A program made the position numbers and the translations under genes. The notes under the pieces are model-generated. The model saw only the letters and a program-made list of their open reading frames with translations, made no database searches and had not been told where the DNA came from. Positions 44,057 to 54,251 of a DNA stretch of 64,000 bases are shown here, one piece after another. The DNA is from Campanula takesimana (taxonomy: Eukaryota > Streptophyta > Magnoliopsida > Asterales > Campanulaceae). Position 1 is the first letter of the stretch. Every line of letters starts with the position of its first letter. The stretch is taken from the NCBI GenBank assembly GCA_026119855.1, contig JAOWBW010000038.1, forward strand, positions 1,911,824 to 1,975,823, read 5' to 3'.

Positions 44057-47000
44057 TTAAAGTTCAAGCATACCCATTTCTCCTCTTAGATACCTAAATC
44101 TCTTGGAATCGAGAGCTTTGGTGAGAATATCTGCAATTTGATTATCATCAGTACCCACATACTCTAGATGGATATTACCTTTTTCCACATGATCCTTGAG
44201 AAAGTGGTATTTGATATCAATGTGTTTGGTTTTGGAATGCATGACAGGGTTGTTGGAGACAGCGATGGTAGATGTATTGTCACAAAAGATTGGACAATTT
44301 TCTTCTTTGATTCCATAGTCAACCAATTGTTGCTTCATCCACAGCACTTGGCAGCAGCAGCTTCCAGCAGCTATATATTCAGCTTCTGTGGTAGATACAG
44401 AGACTGAGGCTTGTTTCTTGCTTGCCCATGAAACTAGTCGATTTCCAAGGAAATGACAAGTTCCACTCGTGCTTTTCCTGTCGATGGTACATGCTGCATA
44501 ATCTGCATCTGAGTAACCTATAAGATCAAAAGTTGAATCTTTGGAGTACCAAAGTCCAAGGTTAATAGTCCCAGATAGATATCGAATAATACGTTTAACA
44601 GCAATAAGATGTGCTTCTCTAGGATCAGCTTGATAACGAGCACAAACGCAAACACTAAACATGATATCTGGCCTACTAGCAGTTAAGTATAGGAGAGAGC
44701 CAATCATACCTCGATATAAGGTTTGATCAACCTTCTTACCTTTCAAGTCTTTATCTAGCTTGTTACCAGTAGCCATAGGAGTGTCGTATGCCTTTGCATT
44801 TTCAAGTCCAAATTTCTTGATGAGATCTCTAGTGTACTTAGCTTGGTTGAGGAAGATGCCTTCAGCACATTGTTTGATTTGTAGCCCAATGAAAAATGTT
44901 AATTCTCCCATCATGCTCATCTCAAATTTGCTTTTCATGAGTTTCTCAAAACGCTTACACAACAATTCATTAGTAGAGCCAAAAATAATATCATCTACAT
45001 ATATTTGAACAAGTAAAGTATGATCATTATATTTAGCAATGAATAAAGTTGTGTCGATCTTACCACGCTTGAATCCCTTTTCAAGGAGAAACTTAGATAG
45101 AGTATCATACCATGCTCGTGGAGCTTGTTTGAGTCCATACAAGGCTTTACGGAGTTTGTAGACATGATTTGGAAATTTGGGATCTTCAAATCCGGGCGGT
45201 TGAGCAACAAAGACGGTTTCTTGAAGTTCTCCGTTGAGAAATGCACTCTTCACATCCATTTGATATAGCTTGAATCTTTTGTAAGAGGCATAAGCTAAGA
45301 ATATCCTTATAGCTTCGAGTCTTGCAACGGGGGCAAATGTTTCATCATAATCAATGCCTTCTTCTTGTCTATATCCTTGTGCAACCAACCTAGCTTTGTT
45401 CCTTGTGATGCTTTCATTCTCGTCCATCTTGTTTCGGAACACCCACTTTGTACCAATCACTCCTTGATCTTGTGGCCTTGGAACCAAGGTCCAAACTTTA
45501 CATCTTTCAAATTGGTTGAGCTCTTCTTGCATAACCACAACCCAACTTGAGTCCTGGAGTGCTTCATCAACTTTCTTAGGTTCAACTTGAGATATGAATG
45601 CGGTAAGTGCATCATAGTTTGATCTTCTTGTTCTAATACCAGAATGCAAGTCACCAATGATATTCTGAATTGGGTGATCTCTAACCTCACGAACTTCTTG
45701 AGGTATATCTGGTTGAGTTGATGGTGGTTGTAGATCTTCTAGTGGTACATCAGTTGAGCCATCCCAATCATAAGTAATTTGAGGGATAGGTTCTTCCACA
45801 TTGATGGGCATTTCAACTTCAACTCCATTTGAGGTAGCAGCAGATGTGGCAGCTTCTGGTGCTTCATATGAGGTAGATGGAGGTGCAGTTGAGGTAGATG
45901 GGTTTCCTTGTGTTGATTGATTTTGGGGTTGAGTTGTACCTATCTCATTTATCTCAACAAAATCATCAGCAACATTTGGAGCCATATGTGGCTCAAGGAG
46001 AGAATGTTCATCAAAAGTAACATGGACGGATTCAACTATCTTAAGAGTGGTTTTATTAAATACACGAAAAGCTTTTGAGTGTTTAGCATACCCAATAAAT
46101 ATACCTTCATCGGCCTTAGGAGCAAATTTACCTCGATGTTCTTTACCGTTGTAGAGTATGAAGCATTTGCATCCAAATATCTTGAAGTATGCTATGTTGG
46201 GGGTTCTTCCTCTCCAAAGTTCATAAGGAGTTTTGTTGTAGGTCTTGTTGATGAGGGATCTATTTTGAGTGAAGCATGCTGTGTTGACGGCTTCAGCCCA
46301 AAAGTATTGAGGTAGCTTTGCTTCAGCAATCATTGTCTTTCCGGCCTCTATCAACGTTCTATTCTTTCTTTCCACTACACCGTTTTGTTGTGGAACTCCA
46401 GCAGCAGAGAAGTTGTGGTCAATACCATGATCATCACAGTATTGAGCAACACCGTTGTTCTTGAATTCTGTACCGTTGTCGGATCGAACACTAACGATGT
46501 CATCTTCTTTTTGTGTTTGGAGCTGTCTAAAGAGTGCGGTCAAAATGTCATAACAATCATCTTTGGAGCTCATCATCTCGACCCACGTATATCTTGAGTA
46601 GTCATCTACCACAACTAAGGAATATCTATTTCCTCCAATACTTGCGGTAGAAACAGGTCCAAACAGGTCCATATGAAGTAGTTGCAAACATCTAGAAGTT
46701 GAAGGTGTCGTCTTGCTGGAGAAAGACGCTTTTGGTTGTTTGCCTAGTTGACATGCTGTGCACTTCTCATCGTGGTGATCAGCTACTTTGGGTAGACCAC
46801 GAACTAGATTTTCTCTACCAATCTTGGAGAGATACTTGAAGTTTAAGTGACTTAGTCTTTTATGCCACAGCCAACTATTTTTACTAACATTCTTTGCTAC
46901 AAAACAGAGATTAGAAGAAATGCAAGATGAATTAAAATCAACAACATAAACATTTTTCTTACGAATCCCTTTGAGCAAAGTGACGCTGGATATGCCATCT

Positions 47001-47296
47001 TTGATGAGACAGAAATTTGAAGTGAAGTGGCATTGCAATCCTTTGTCGCAGAACTGAGATATTGAGAGTAGATTGTGTTGTAGGCCAATAACTAGAGAGA
47101 CTTCTTGGATGGTGATTTTTCCTTTACGAATGACTCCATATCCTACAGTCTTTCCTTTGTTATTATCTCCGAAGGTTACTGATGGCCCTTTTTCTTCACG
47201 TACATCTTCCAATAAGTTGATATCTCCGGTCATGTGCCTTGAACAGCCACTATCGAGATACCATAAACTTGATCTATCCTTGGAGAGTCCAGCCAT
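44057..47296 (-). CDS. pol: Copia pol polyprotein: protease, integrase, RT, RNase H
   Basis: Open for 1079 codons. Protease WYLDSGCSRHMTGD near residue 13. Integrase zinc finger HKRLSHLNFKYLSKI...CTACQLGK near 143-190, and core MDLFGPVSTAS, VRSDNGTEFKN, AAGVPQQNGVVERKN (D, D, E). RT has ARLVAQGYRQEEGIDYDETF, MDVKSAFLNGEL and the catalytic YVDDIIFGS (about 44985-45010). RNase H has YSDADYAACTIDRKSTSG and STTEAEYIAAG, ending DILTKALDS. All catalytic residues visible are present. It shares the frame of gag, but three stop codons (TAA, TAA, TAG) lie between gag's end at 47366 and this ORF's first ATG. Confidence 0.92.
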   Translation of the reverse strand: MAGLSKDRSSLWYLDSGCSRHMTGDINLLEDVREEKGPSVTFGDNNKGKTVGYGVIRKGKITIQEVSLVIGLQHNLLSISQFCDKGLQCHFTSNFCLIKDGISSVTLLKGIRKKNVYVVDFNSSCISSNLCFVAKNVSKNSWLWHKRLSHLNFKYLSKIGRENLVRGLPKVADHHDEKCTACQLGKQPKASFSSKTTPSTSRCLQLLHMDLFGPVSTASIGGNRYSLVVVDDYSRYTWVEMMSSKDDCYDILTALFRQLQTQKEDDIVSVRSDNGTEFKNNGVAQYCDDHGIDHNFSAAGVPQQNGVVERKNRTLIEAGKTMIAEAKLPQYFWAEAVNTACFTQNRSLINKTYNKTPYELWRGRTPNIAYFKIFGCKCFILYNGKEHRGKFAPKADEGIFIGYAKHSKAFRVFNKTTLKIVESVHVTFDEHSLLEPHMAPNVADDFVEINEIGTTQPQNQSTQGNPSTSTAPPSTSYEAPEAATSAATSNGVEVEMPINVEEPIPQITYDWDGSTDVPLEDLQPPSTQPDIPQEVREVRDHPIQNIIGDLHSGIRTRRSNYDALTAFISQVEPKKVDEALQDSSWVVVMQEELNQFERCKVWTLVPRPQDQGVIGTKWVFRNKMDENESITRNKARLVAQGYRQEEGIDYDETFAPVARLEAIRIFLAYASYKRFKLYQMDVKSAFLNGELQETVFVAQPPGFEDPKFPNHVYKLRKALYGLKQAPRAWYDTLSKFLLEKGFKRGKIDTTLFIAKYNDHTLLVQIYVDDIIFGSTNELLCKRFEKLMKSKFEMSMMGELTFFIGLQIKQCAEGIFLNQAKYTRDLIKKFGLENAKAYDTPMATGNKLDKDLKGKKVDQTLYRGMIGSLLYLTASRPDIMFSVCVCARYQADPREAHLIAVKRIIRYLSGTINLGLWYSKDSTFDLIGYSDADYAACTIDRKSTSGTCHFLGNRLVSWASKKQASVSVSTTEAEYIAAGSCCCQVLWMKQQLVDYGIKEENCPIFCDNTSTIAVSNNPVMHSKTKHIDIKYHFLKDHVEKGNIHLEYVGTDDNQIADILTKALDSKRFRYLRGEMGMLEL

Positions 47297-47304
47297 TAAG
47301 CAGA

Positions 47305-47368
47305 GAACCTATAAAATAAACATTTAAGAACAAGGTCCCCTTTTTATTCTTTTGGGTCCAAAGGGTTA
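47305..47368 (-). other. gag-pol boundary with three in-frame stops
   Basis: After VRQVWVVKSC come TAA, then TAA 17 codons later, then TAG 5 codons after that, all in the common gag-pol frame. TTTATTTTATAG/GTTCTC just before pol looks like a splice acceptor. Either pol is expressed by splicing or re-initiation, or this copy's pol is cut off from gag. Confidence 0.6.
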
Positions 47369-49674
47369 GCAACTTTTGACGACCCACACCTGCCTCACAG
47401 AAGGAGGGTTACTCTTTCTGGGATTACGTGTGAATCTCAAAAGACATTCAGCAGCCTTATGACCATAACTATCACACACGGAACAATGGTGGAAGCCACC
47501 CAACTGAGTTTTAACAAGCTTCGTTGAAGTCTTGAGCACAACATCATTTACTGGTATGGATGAGGTCTCCTTAACAAAATTCATCCTTTTGAACTTTGCT
47601 GCCTTGCCGCCACTTGCGGTCGATGGCTTCCTTGCGGTCGCCATCTTCATTGGTGCGGTCGATTGACCTCGCGGCAGGATAATGCGGTAGGGAGCGCCAT
47701 CTACCTTGCTAGAGGAAGCCTCTGCGGTAGGTTCATCCATGGCAATACCTTTCATCTTTGCCTTGCCAGTTTGTTTCTTAGGGTAGACATAGTTGAACTC
47801 TAGTTTCTTCTTTGGTTCTTGTCCTACACCCTTTGAAACATGATGTTTAGCCTTCGACCCTTCCAAAGTTTGCTGGGTAAATTTCTCATCTCTTTCACAA
47901 CAAGATGCACATTTAAAGCTGTCATTAGTTTGAAATCCTAAGCCTTCCTTATCACCACTAGGCTTTTGGGATTCTAAGATTTGTTCCATAGTGACACGAG
48001 AATTGGTCCACTCATTAGTGATCCTTTTCAAGTCATTTATCTCAGCGACCAATTCATCATTTTTAACTTTAAATATGGCATTTTGTTCTTCTAAGAAACG
48101 GTTTCGATCAGTAAGAGGAGTCATGCTCTTGATCTGCTCCTTAAGGAGGGTGAGTTCAGATCTTAGTAGAGATTTCTCCGTCTTAAGCTGGGAAATTTCT
48201 TCAGTTGAAAGTGCTAAAGCTTCATTCATGCCAGAAAACTTACTAATTACCTGTTCAGCTTTTGCAAACATCTTTTCTTGTTCATCGGGGGATATGTCAA
48301 ACTTGACTTGAGGTGTGGTAGACAGAACTTCCTTCACTTTGGGGTTTAGTAGAGCCTTCTTTGCTGCACTAACATCACATCTTGAAAATAGAAGATCACC
48401 ATTCTTTTGAACCGGAGTTAGGAATCCTTTTTCAGCAAGTTCATCGGCCGTATAACTTATCCGTTTAGGTTTTGCATTTGGTGAGCGACGACTTTTATTA
48501 TCATCCTCATCATCGGACTGAACGACCAAACAAATGTGACCTTCTTCAGAATCCTCATCACTTTCATCAGAGTCTGACTCTATCCAAGTAGCTAACTCTT
48601 TTGAGGTAGAGTCTTCTTCAGCCATCATTCCCTTTTGCTTTGAATATCTTGGAGTAAAGTTACTTTTCTTCTTCATATACTCATACTTGGGAATTGGACA
48701 TTCTGATGCGAAGTGACCTGGTTTCCTGCAATTAAAACAAACAAGATCTTCTTTCTTCTTGGAGAAGTTGAAGTTCTCTTTCTTCTTTGAAGGGCTGCTC
48801 CTTGAAAACCTTGTTGGAGCTTTGCTTGTTGATCCGGGTCTTGCTGTTTTTCTGAACTTTTGGAATCTTTTCACGAACATAGCAAAATCATCATCATCCA
48901 TATCAAGTAAATCTGATGTGGAGATTTTTGGATCTTCTTCCTCGATCACTTCTTCCTTTTGAGCAACCAACGATAAGCTCTTTGTTTTCCCTTCCATTTC
49001 AGCAATGTTGTTAAGCTTGATATCAAAGACTTTGAGGTTGGCATAGAGGCTTCTGAGAGACATGTCATCTAGTAGCTTGGTATCTTCAAGAGTGTTTCCT
49101 TTGTGTAGATATTGCGAACCAAGAGCGGCAAGAAAATTAACATTGATTTCTTTCTTGGTAAGCTTCTTTCCGAGTGCTGTATAAGTACTCACGATCTCAC
49201 AATAACGATCGTAAGTGGCTCTTAGTGATTCACCGGGATCTTAGCAAAGTTGTTGAATCTTCTTTGAATTGCAAACTTTTTGCTTTCCTTACAAGCTTGA
49301 TCTCCTTCGATGTAATCTTCAATTGCATCCCAAAGTTCTTTTGCAGTAGAACATTCCATGATCTGTCGACGCTGTGACGTACTCAAGGTACTTAGAAGTA
49401 TGCTTTTTGCTTTCACATCCATTCCAACCAGTCTTTTCTCTTCATCGGTCCATTCAGCTTTTGGTTTCTTGATAGTCGGATTTGCACCATTGGTTTCTGG
49501 ATCCGGATTAGCTTTCATTGGGAAGTATGGTCCAATGGTAAGAGAATCACCAAGTTGCTCGTCCATGGAGTAGAACTGAGTTAGAATGCTGTGCTTCCAT
49601 ACGTCAAAATTATCTTCGTCGAACGCTGGAACGTGAGTGAAGTTAACCGTTGCCATAGTTTTCTGACTTGCCAT
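47366..49674 (-). pseudogene. gag: gag of the Sirevirus-type element (one frameshift)
   Basis: ATG at 49674 (MASQKTMATVNFTHVPAFDE, FDVWKHSILTQF: Copia gag N-terminal domain). The frame breaks near 49240 and resumes in another frame through 49192-47366 (608 codons). A zinc knuckle CFNCRKPGHFASEC (CX2CX4HX4C) is near residue 152 of that part, and a second CSVCDSYGHKAAEC is near its end. Between them lie acidic and coiled-coil stretches. Two knuckles and a long gag are usual for Sireviruses. Confidence 0.88.
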
Positions 49675-49731
49675 TTCGAATCGGCACCCAAGCTGTTAAG
49701 CTTGAAAAACAGAAGTTTTATAAAGGTGTTT

Positions 49732-49743
49732 GCTCTGATACCA
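49732..49743 (-). other. Primer binding site, initiator tRNA-Met
   Basis: On the minus strand TGGTATCAGAGC, two bases after the LTR end (CCAACA-AG). This is the standard Copia primer site. Confidence 0.95.
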
Positions 49744-49745
49744 CT

Positions 49746-51299
49746 TGTTGGTCCCAGAGACACAACAAGGGTATGAAAAGAGGCTAGAGGGGGGGGGTGA
49801 ATAGCCTATTTAAAATTTCAACCCTTTTTCAAAATTCAACCTTTATGCTTACACTTGAATTTTGCGGTAGATAAAAACCACGCGGTCAAGTATAAAATAC
49901 ACAGCGGAAGTTTTCGTTGAAACAAGTTAAGAGTTGATTTTGATAAGTTCAATGCGGTAGGTTTGTTTTTTTTTTTTTTGCGGTAGGTAGTGCGGTAGAT
50001 GTATATGCGGTAGGTAGTAGTGCGGTAGGTTAAGGTGAGGTAGGTTGAAAGATTGAAAATTTGTGTCTTAGAGATTTTTGGCAAATGATAAGTTAGTCAG
50101 ATTTTAACTTAGGCAATGAGGTAGACAAACAAACACAATTCACACTTGTTCTTAAATCTGAAAGATCAAACACTAAAAGACAAACAAGATTAATATGAAC
50201 AAGTGAAGAACAATATGAACAAGATGAACAAGACTTAAAGTAAATTTGCAGAAAGGTAAAGTGCAGTGAGTAAATGATACAATGATTTGGAAAGGTTCGA
50301 TCTGTTAAAAGATCTACGTCCTTTACCAAGATGGTCAGTCTTGGATTTTGAATGGAGGATGTATTAATTCTCTTGAGTATAGATTACAAAGATGAAGAAC
50401 TGAATTAACTCCTATTTTCTATGAAGAACAATCCTAGACTTAGACCAGTGTATCCCTAATGATTTAATCTATGTGATTGATCAATCGGGGTGAGTGTGTG
50501 TGTAAGAATCAAGAGCTCTTTGAAATCTATATGATTTTAGAGCCTAATGAATCTTGTGTTGAGAGGCTTGAGATTTGATCTTGAAGGTTGCTGGAGATTT
50601 GTTGAAGACTTGAAGGTTGAGTGCTTGAAGATTCAAAGGATTCTGGAAATCTTGAGTATGATCTTCAATCACCAAGAATTTCAACAGCAATTTCTCTCTT
50701 GGAATCTCGGCTTTTTTCAATGAAGAATTCAAGGTCTATTTATAGCCTTGAAGGAGAAACTAGCCGTTTGAATTCTTGGAGGGCAAGTTTGGAGGACAAT
50801 GAGCTGTTGATTTCTAATTGGAGCTCATTCTGAGTTGTCCTTTTGTTGCAGAGTCATGGTGGTCCAACTGTACTATGATGACAGTTGTATTCAAATTTGA
50901 AATTTGAATTTGCAACGTTCAAAACTAACCAAGGTAAAGACACTAGTGTGACTATGGTTAAGTTTGAACCAAACTTGAGTTTATTCAACTCTGGTTACAT
51001 GCGGTCGAATGAGCCATGCGGTAGGCTTGCATTATGCGGTCGATGTCTTGCATGTGGCAAGCATGGAGCATGCGGTAGATAGTTTCATGCGGTAGGTTGA
51101 GTACTTGCCACATATCTCCAGACTTAGAAAAATTTTAGGGTCCTAATCTGCTAAGCCTAACAAACTAAAAAATGGACTATTCTAAATGAAGTACAAGTAC
51201 TTCTTACAATATATCCTAAAGTCCACAAAGAGTAAAATAAGGTTATGGGATCAATCAAATCTAGGTAATAGGAGTGGTTTATAATAAGCATACCCAACA
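49746..51299 (-). repeat. 5' LTR of the Sirevirus-type element (right)
   Basis: 1554 bp, beginning TGTTGGGTATGC in element sense (at 51299) and ending GGACCAACA. It is about 99% identical to the left LTR. Confidence 0.95.
50736..50744 (-). promoter_or_regulatory. TATA box of the Sirevirus 5' LTR
   Basis: GGCTATAAATAGACC on the minus strand, about 560 bp inside the LTR. Transcription toward gag would start roughly 25-35 bp further left (about 50705). Confidence 0.75.
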
Positions 51300-51402
51300 G
51301 CGCCAGAGAAGGACTTGTTCGCGACAGTGTTGCTGGCGTTTTGGAATCCACCGGCGCCGGCGCGGTTGCCATCTCCACCGCCGGACTTTCCTTTACCACC
51401 AC
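51300..51402 (-). pseudogene. Missing part of translin exon 1
   Basis: In the frame that continues into 37910 it reads SGGKGKSGGGDGNRAGAGGF then QNASNTVANKSFSG, a Gly/Asn-rich stretch with no start codon. Its upstream end is cut at 51402/51403 by the LTR of the next retrotransposon, so the true start lies beyond the window. Thus two LTR elements entered the same exon about 100 bp apart. Confidence 0.75.
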
Positions 51403-53431
51403 TGTAACAACCGGCCTCTTTTTTTATTTATTATGGTGTTGGGCTATTATAAATTAAATTATGGAATGGGTTTAAAGTTGGCCCAAATTAATTAAAACCC
51501 AATAAGGTTAGTTAACCTTTTTATAATAGGAATGGGAAAGCCCTAATACTATATATTAATTAAAACCCTCCCCTCTTTACTAATCACAAAAGAAAAGAAA
51601 AAAATAAGAGAACGGGGGAGTGAGAGAGGCGGCGGCCAAGAGACGCAGAGGAGAGAGACGCAGAGGCGCAAGAAAGAACCGAGAGGAAGAAGAAGAAGGA
51701 AGAGGGGGAGTCGAGTTCATTCATCGAAGGTACTTCCAATAAGCTTAACCTCTTCTCTTCAACCTTAGTAAATCAAATCTTTGGGAAACCCTAAATTCTA
51801 TTAATCATCTAGGGTTGAGAAATTGGGTTTATAAATCATAAATTGTGCAATATATATATATATACATCTATGCGTGTATATGTGTGTGCGGTGTGTGTGC
51901 GTGATGAGTGCAGAGTGCGGATGTGTGTGTGCAGTGTGTGTGCAACGTGTGTGTGTGTGTGTGAGAGTTGTGCGTGTGTGTGTGTGAGTTGTGGCAGTGT
52001 GTGTGTGTATGCGGAAAGTGTGTGTAGTGTGCGTGTAACTGGGATTTTGTGTGTGTATATAACTAGGGTTTTGTGTGTGCTGAAAAGGTGTAAATAGTGT
52101 GTGAAAAGTGTACTGTGAATAGTGATTATGAATAGTGCACTGTGAATAGTAATCTGTGAATAGTGTTTTGGGGGAGAATAATGTAACCCTAGAACGTGTA
52201 ATTGAGAATGGAATTAATACAACCCTAGGAGTATTTTAGTAATCCGAAAAGGGTATTTCGAGAACACAAGAAATGGGTGGAACGAACCCTAATGAAGAGT
52301 TTAAGAGGATGAACTCGTGAAGTTAAGAAAGTAAAATAAAATATAATGGGGACGGAGAATTTAAGTAATTCATGTTCCTAAGAAAACATTATTTGCGTGT
52401 TTGTAGATTGTGCACGTGAAATTGCTAAGTGAAGACCATAAGGCTAAGGTAAGGGATTACGATCCTAGCTTTTGATTGTCTCTATCCTTTAATGTAGGAT
52501 TCCTTTATATTCTTTCATGAGTAGTTACCTAGTGGCGGTAACGTTTGTATTCTTAAAAGTTGTGAACGTCTTTGAATGACTCTTACCCTTTGACATGTTT
52601 TAAATCAATGGGTACCAAAAACATATCTTTGAATTAGTTATAGTGTTCATGTACCTACGAACACTAAGTTGAAACCTTGCTATATCTTAATTTGGTATAG
52701 ATTTGCCATATCTTAATTTGGTATAGGCGTTCGCTTAGTCTGAAATGAAAAAAGACTAAGTAGGGTAGTCTGGTCTGAAATGAAAAAGGACTAGACTTTT
52801 ATACTGCTTATTGAAGTAGTTGATTATCATGATAAATCTTACTTAAATGCCCTGATCAGGCATTGCACCTGAAATGGTGACGTTATCTTGGAATTGACGG
52901 ACTTGAAAGTAAATGCCACACTCCTTTTGAAAAAGGTTATTGTTAACTGTTTGAATCTTAGCGGTTAACTTGATATTTAATGAAAGCGTATCTTTGAAAA
53001 TATTATTGTTGTTCGTTCTTCCGGTCATCTCTCCCTAGAACCCGGAGAGATCCCGTATGAACTTACTGGGCATTGTTCGTTCACCCCTTCCATAATATTT
53101 GTTCTCCAGGATATAAATAGGAGACGGTCTCGAAGGACAAAAGAAGAGTTGTTGAGGTGATAATGAAGACCCTTGATGACGAAGTTTAAGAAGTTTTTAG
53201 TAGTAGTCAGAATGGATTATTTACGAATGTTTATTTTGAATTTTGGTTATGTCTAGCCTTTGGAGTTTTGAAAGACAGCTAAATTCGCTTCCGTTATTTA
53301 TTTTGAATAGTGGTTAGAGATACTAGCCGTTGATGTTTGAATTATGGTTTAAGACCGTTGTTTTCCCGCGTTTGGGGACGGATTTTATTATTTAAAGGAT
53401 ATTATATTACTCTGAAATTCGGGGTGTTACA
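51403..53431 (+). repeat. LTR1 of the Tekay-type element
   Basis: 2029 bp. TATA-like ACTATATATTAATT at about 51548 (the only good candidate). Two microsatellites follow, (TA)n at 51851 and a long (TG)n tract at 51868-52090. It ends GGGGTGTTACA. Confidence 0.92.
51546..51560 (+). promoter_or_regulatory. Probable TATA box of the Tekay LTR
   Basis: ACTATATATTAATTAAAACC is conserved in all three LTRs (51546, about 59619, 62847), followed 30-40 bp later by a pyrimidine-rich stretch suitable for a start site. Confidence 0.55.
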
Positions 53432-53433
53432 GT

Positions 53434-53446
53434 TGGTAATCAGAGC
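53434..53446 (+). other. Primer binding site of the Tekay-type element
   Basis: TGGTAATCAGAGC two bases after the LTR end; matches the initiator tRNA-Met site with one extra A. Confidence 0.85.
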
Positions 53447-53771
53447 CCCAGTTTAGGTTTACATGGGAGACTATAGAAAGAAGTTAAGACTATGAGGATA
53501 AATAGTACTTAACATAGATTGGGCTTTAGAACTCTGATAAGGAAGAGAGTACTTTTGGGGCATTATCATTTAGGAAACTTACCGTTTGGGGAAACTTTCT
53601 AAATTAAGAAACCTTCTAAAGTTGGAAACTTTCCAAATATGGAAACTTACTATTTTGGGAAAGAAATTTAAGATGAATTATCTTACCATGTTTTCTTTAT
53701 ACGGTTAAAATGATAGTTATATAACTCTAAGTATGTGATTACTAATGATGGTGATGTTTCAATTGTAGGTT

Positions 53772-54251
53772 ATGGACGGACTAAGAAGGAACTCAAGGAT
53801 GAGCGTTTCTAAGGTGGTTAAGAGGTGCTCCTTAAGGGTTAAGAGGTTACATGAGGCATGGAGAAACGCCGAAAGAGAGCTAGAGAAAACAAAAGATGAA
53901 TTGGAGGAGTGGAAGAAATACTTTGATGTGATATCAAACGACGCACGTCGTTATTTCTATGTAGTAAAGGAGTTGGATCCGCAGGTAGCAGCAAATCTCC
54001 TTCAAGGGAACCAAGTTGAAAATGAAGCCCCAATAGAGGAGAACATGGTGGCTGAAGAAGAAGAAGCTGTAGAGATAGAGGTCATAGTGGAGGGCAAAAA
54101 GGCCGCCCCAATTGTGATCAAGGATGAGGAAGAACTGGAGGAAACACCGGTTCGTAGGCCGAGAGGAAGGCCAAGAGGCTCAAAGAGTGCACCGAGGGTC
54201 CCTAGTGGAAGGCCTAGGGGAAGGCCTAGGAAGAATGTAGGTCGTGATTGA
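53772..54251 (+). CDS. Small AT-hook protein ORF between primer site and gag
   Basis: 159 codons from ATG at 53772 to TGA. Basic N-terminus (RRNSRMSVSKVVKRCSLRVK), a probable coiled coil (LHEAWRNAERELEKTKDELE), an acidic middle (VAEEEEAVEIEVIVEG), and a C-terminus with two AT-hook cores (RPRGRPRGSK and SGRPRGRPRKN). AT-hooks bind the minor groove of AT-rich DNA, so a nuclear, chromatin-associated role is likely. The ATG stands just after TTTCAATTGTAG/GTT, a plausible splice acceptor. It is complete and without stops, in an element whose pol is damaged. Extra ORFs ahead of gag are known in Ogre elements but are not a standard Tekay component. Confidence 0.8.
   Translation: MDGLRRNSRMSVSKVVKRCSLRVKRLHEAWRNAERELEKTKDELEEWKKYFDVISNDARRYFYVVKELDPQVAANLLQGNQVENEAPIEENMVAEEEEAVEIEVIVEGKKAAPIVIKDEEELEETPVRRPRGRPRGSKSAPRVPSGRPRGRPRKNVGRD

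Larger units (their letters stand above)
37906..51304 (-). mobile_element. Full-length Copia element of the Sirevirus type inserted in translin exon 1
   Basis: Host target GCGCC is duplicated at 37906-37910 and 51300-51304. The element body 37911-51299 starts TGTTGG and ends CCCAACA. In its own (minus) sense: 5' LTR 51299-49746, initiator-Met primer site, gag, pol in integrase-then-RT order, a long third ORF, polypurine tract, 3' LTR 39467-37911. Copia order with a large ORF after pol and two zinc knuckles in gag fits the Sirevirus/SIRE group. The LTRs differ by roughly 14 substitutions in 1.55 kb (about 1%), so the insertion is fairly young. Gag and the third ORF each have a frameshift, so the copy is probably not autonomous as it stands. 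Confidence 0.93.

Noticed and set aside
44168..44407. Plus-strand frames opposite pol and gag (e.g. also 46079-46315, 47991-48311)
   Set aside because: Antisense shadows of the conserved pol and gag reading frames.
51843..52097. Cys/Val-rich frames (also 59913-60201 and 63145-63405)
   Set aside because: They are translations of the TG microsatellite in the Tekay LTRs.
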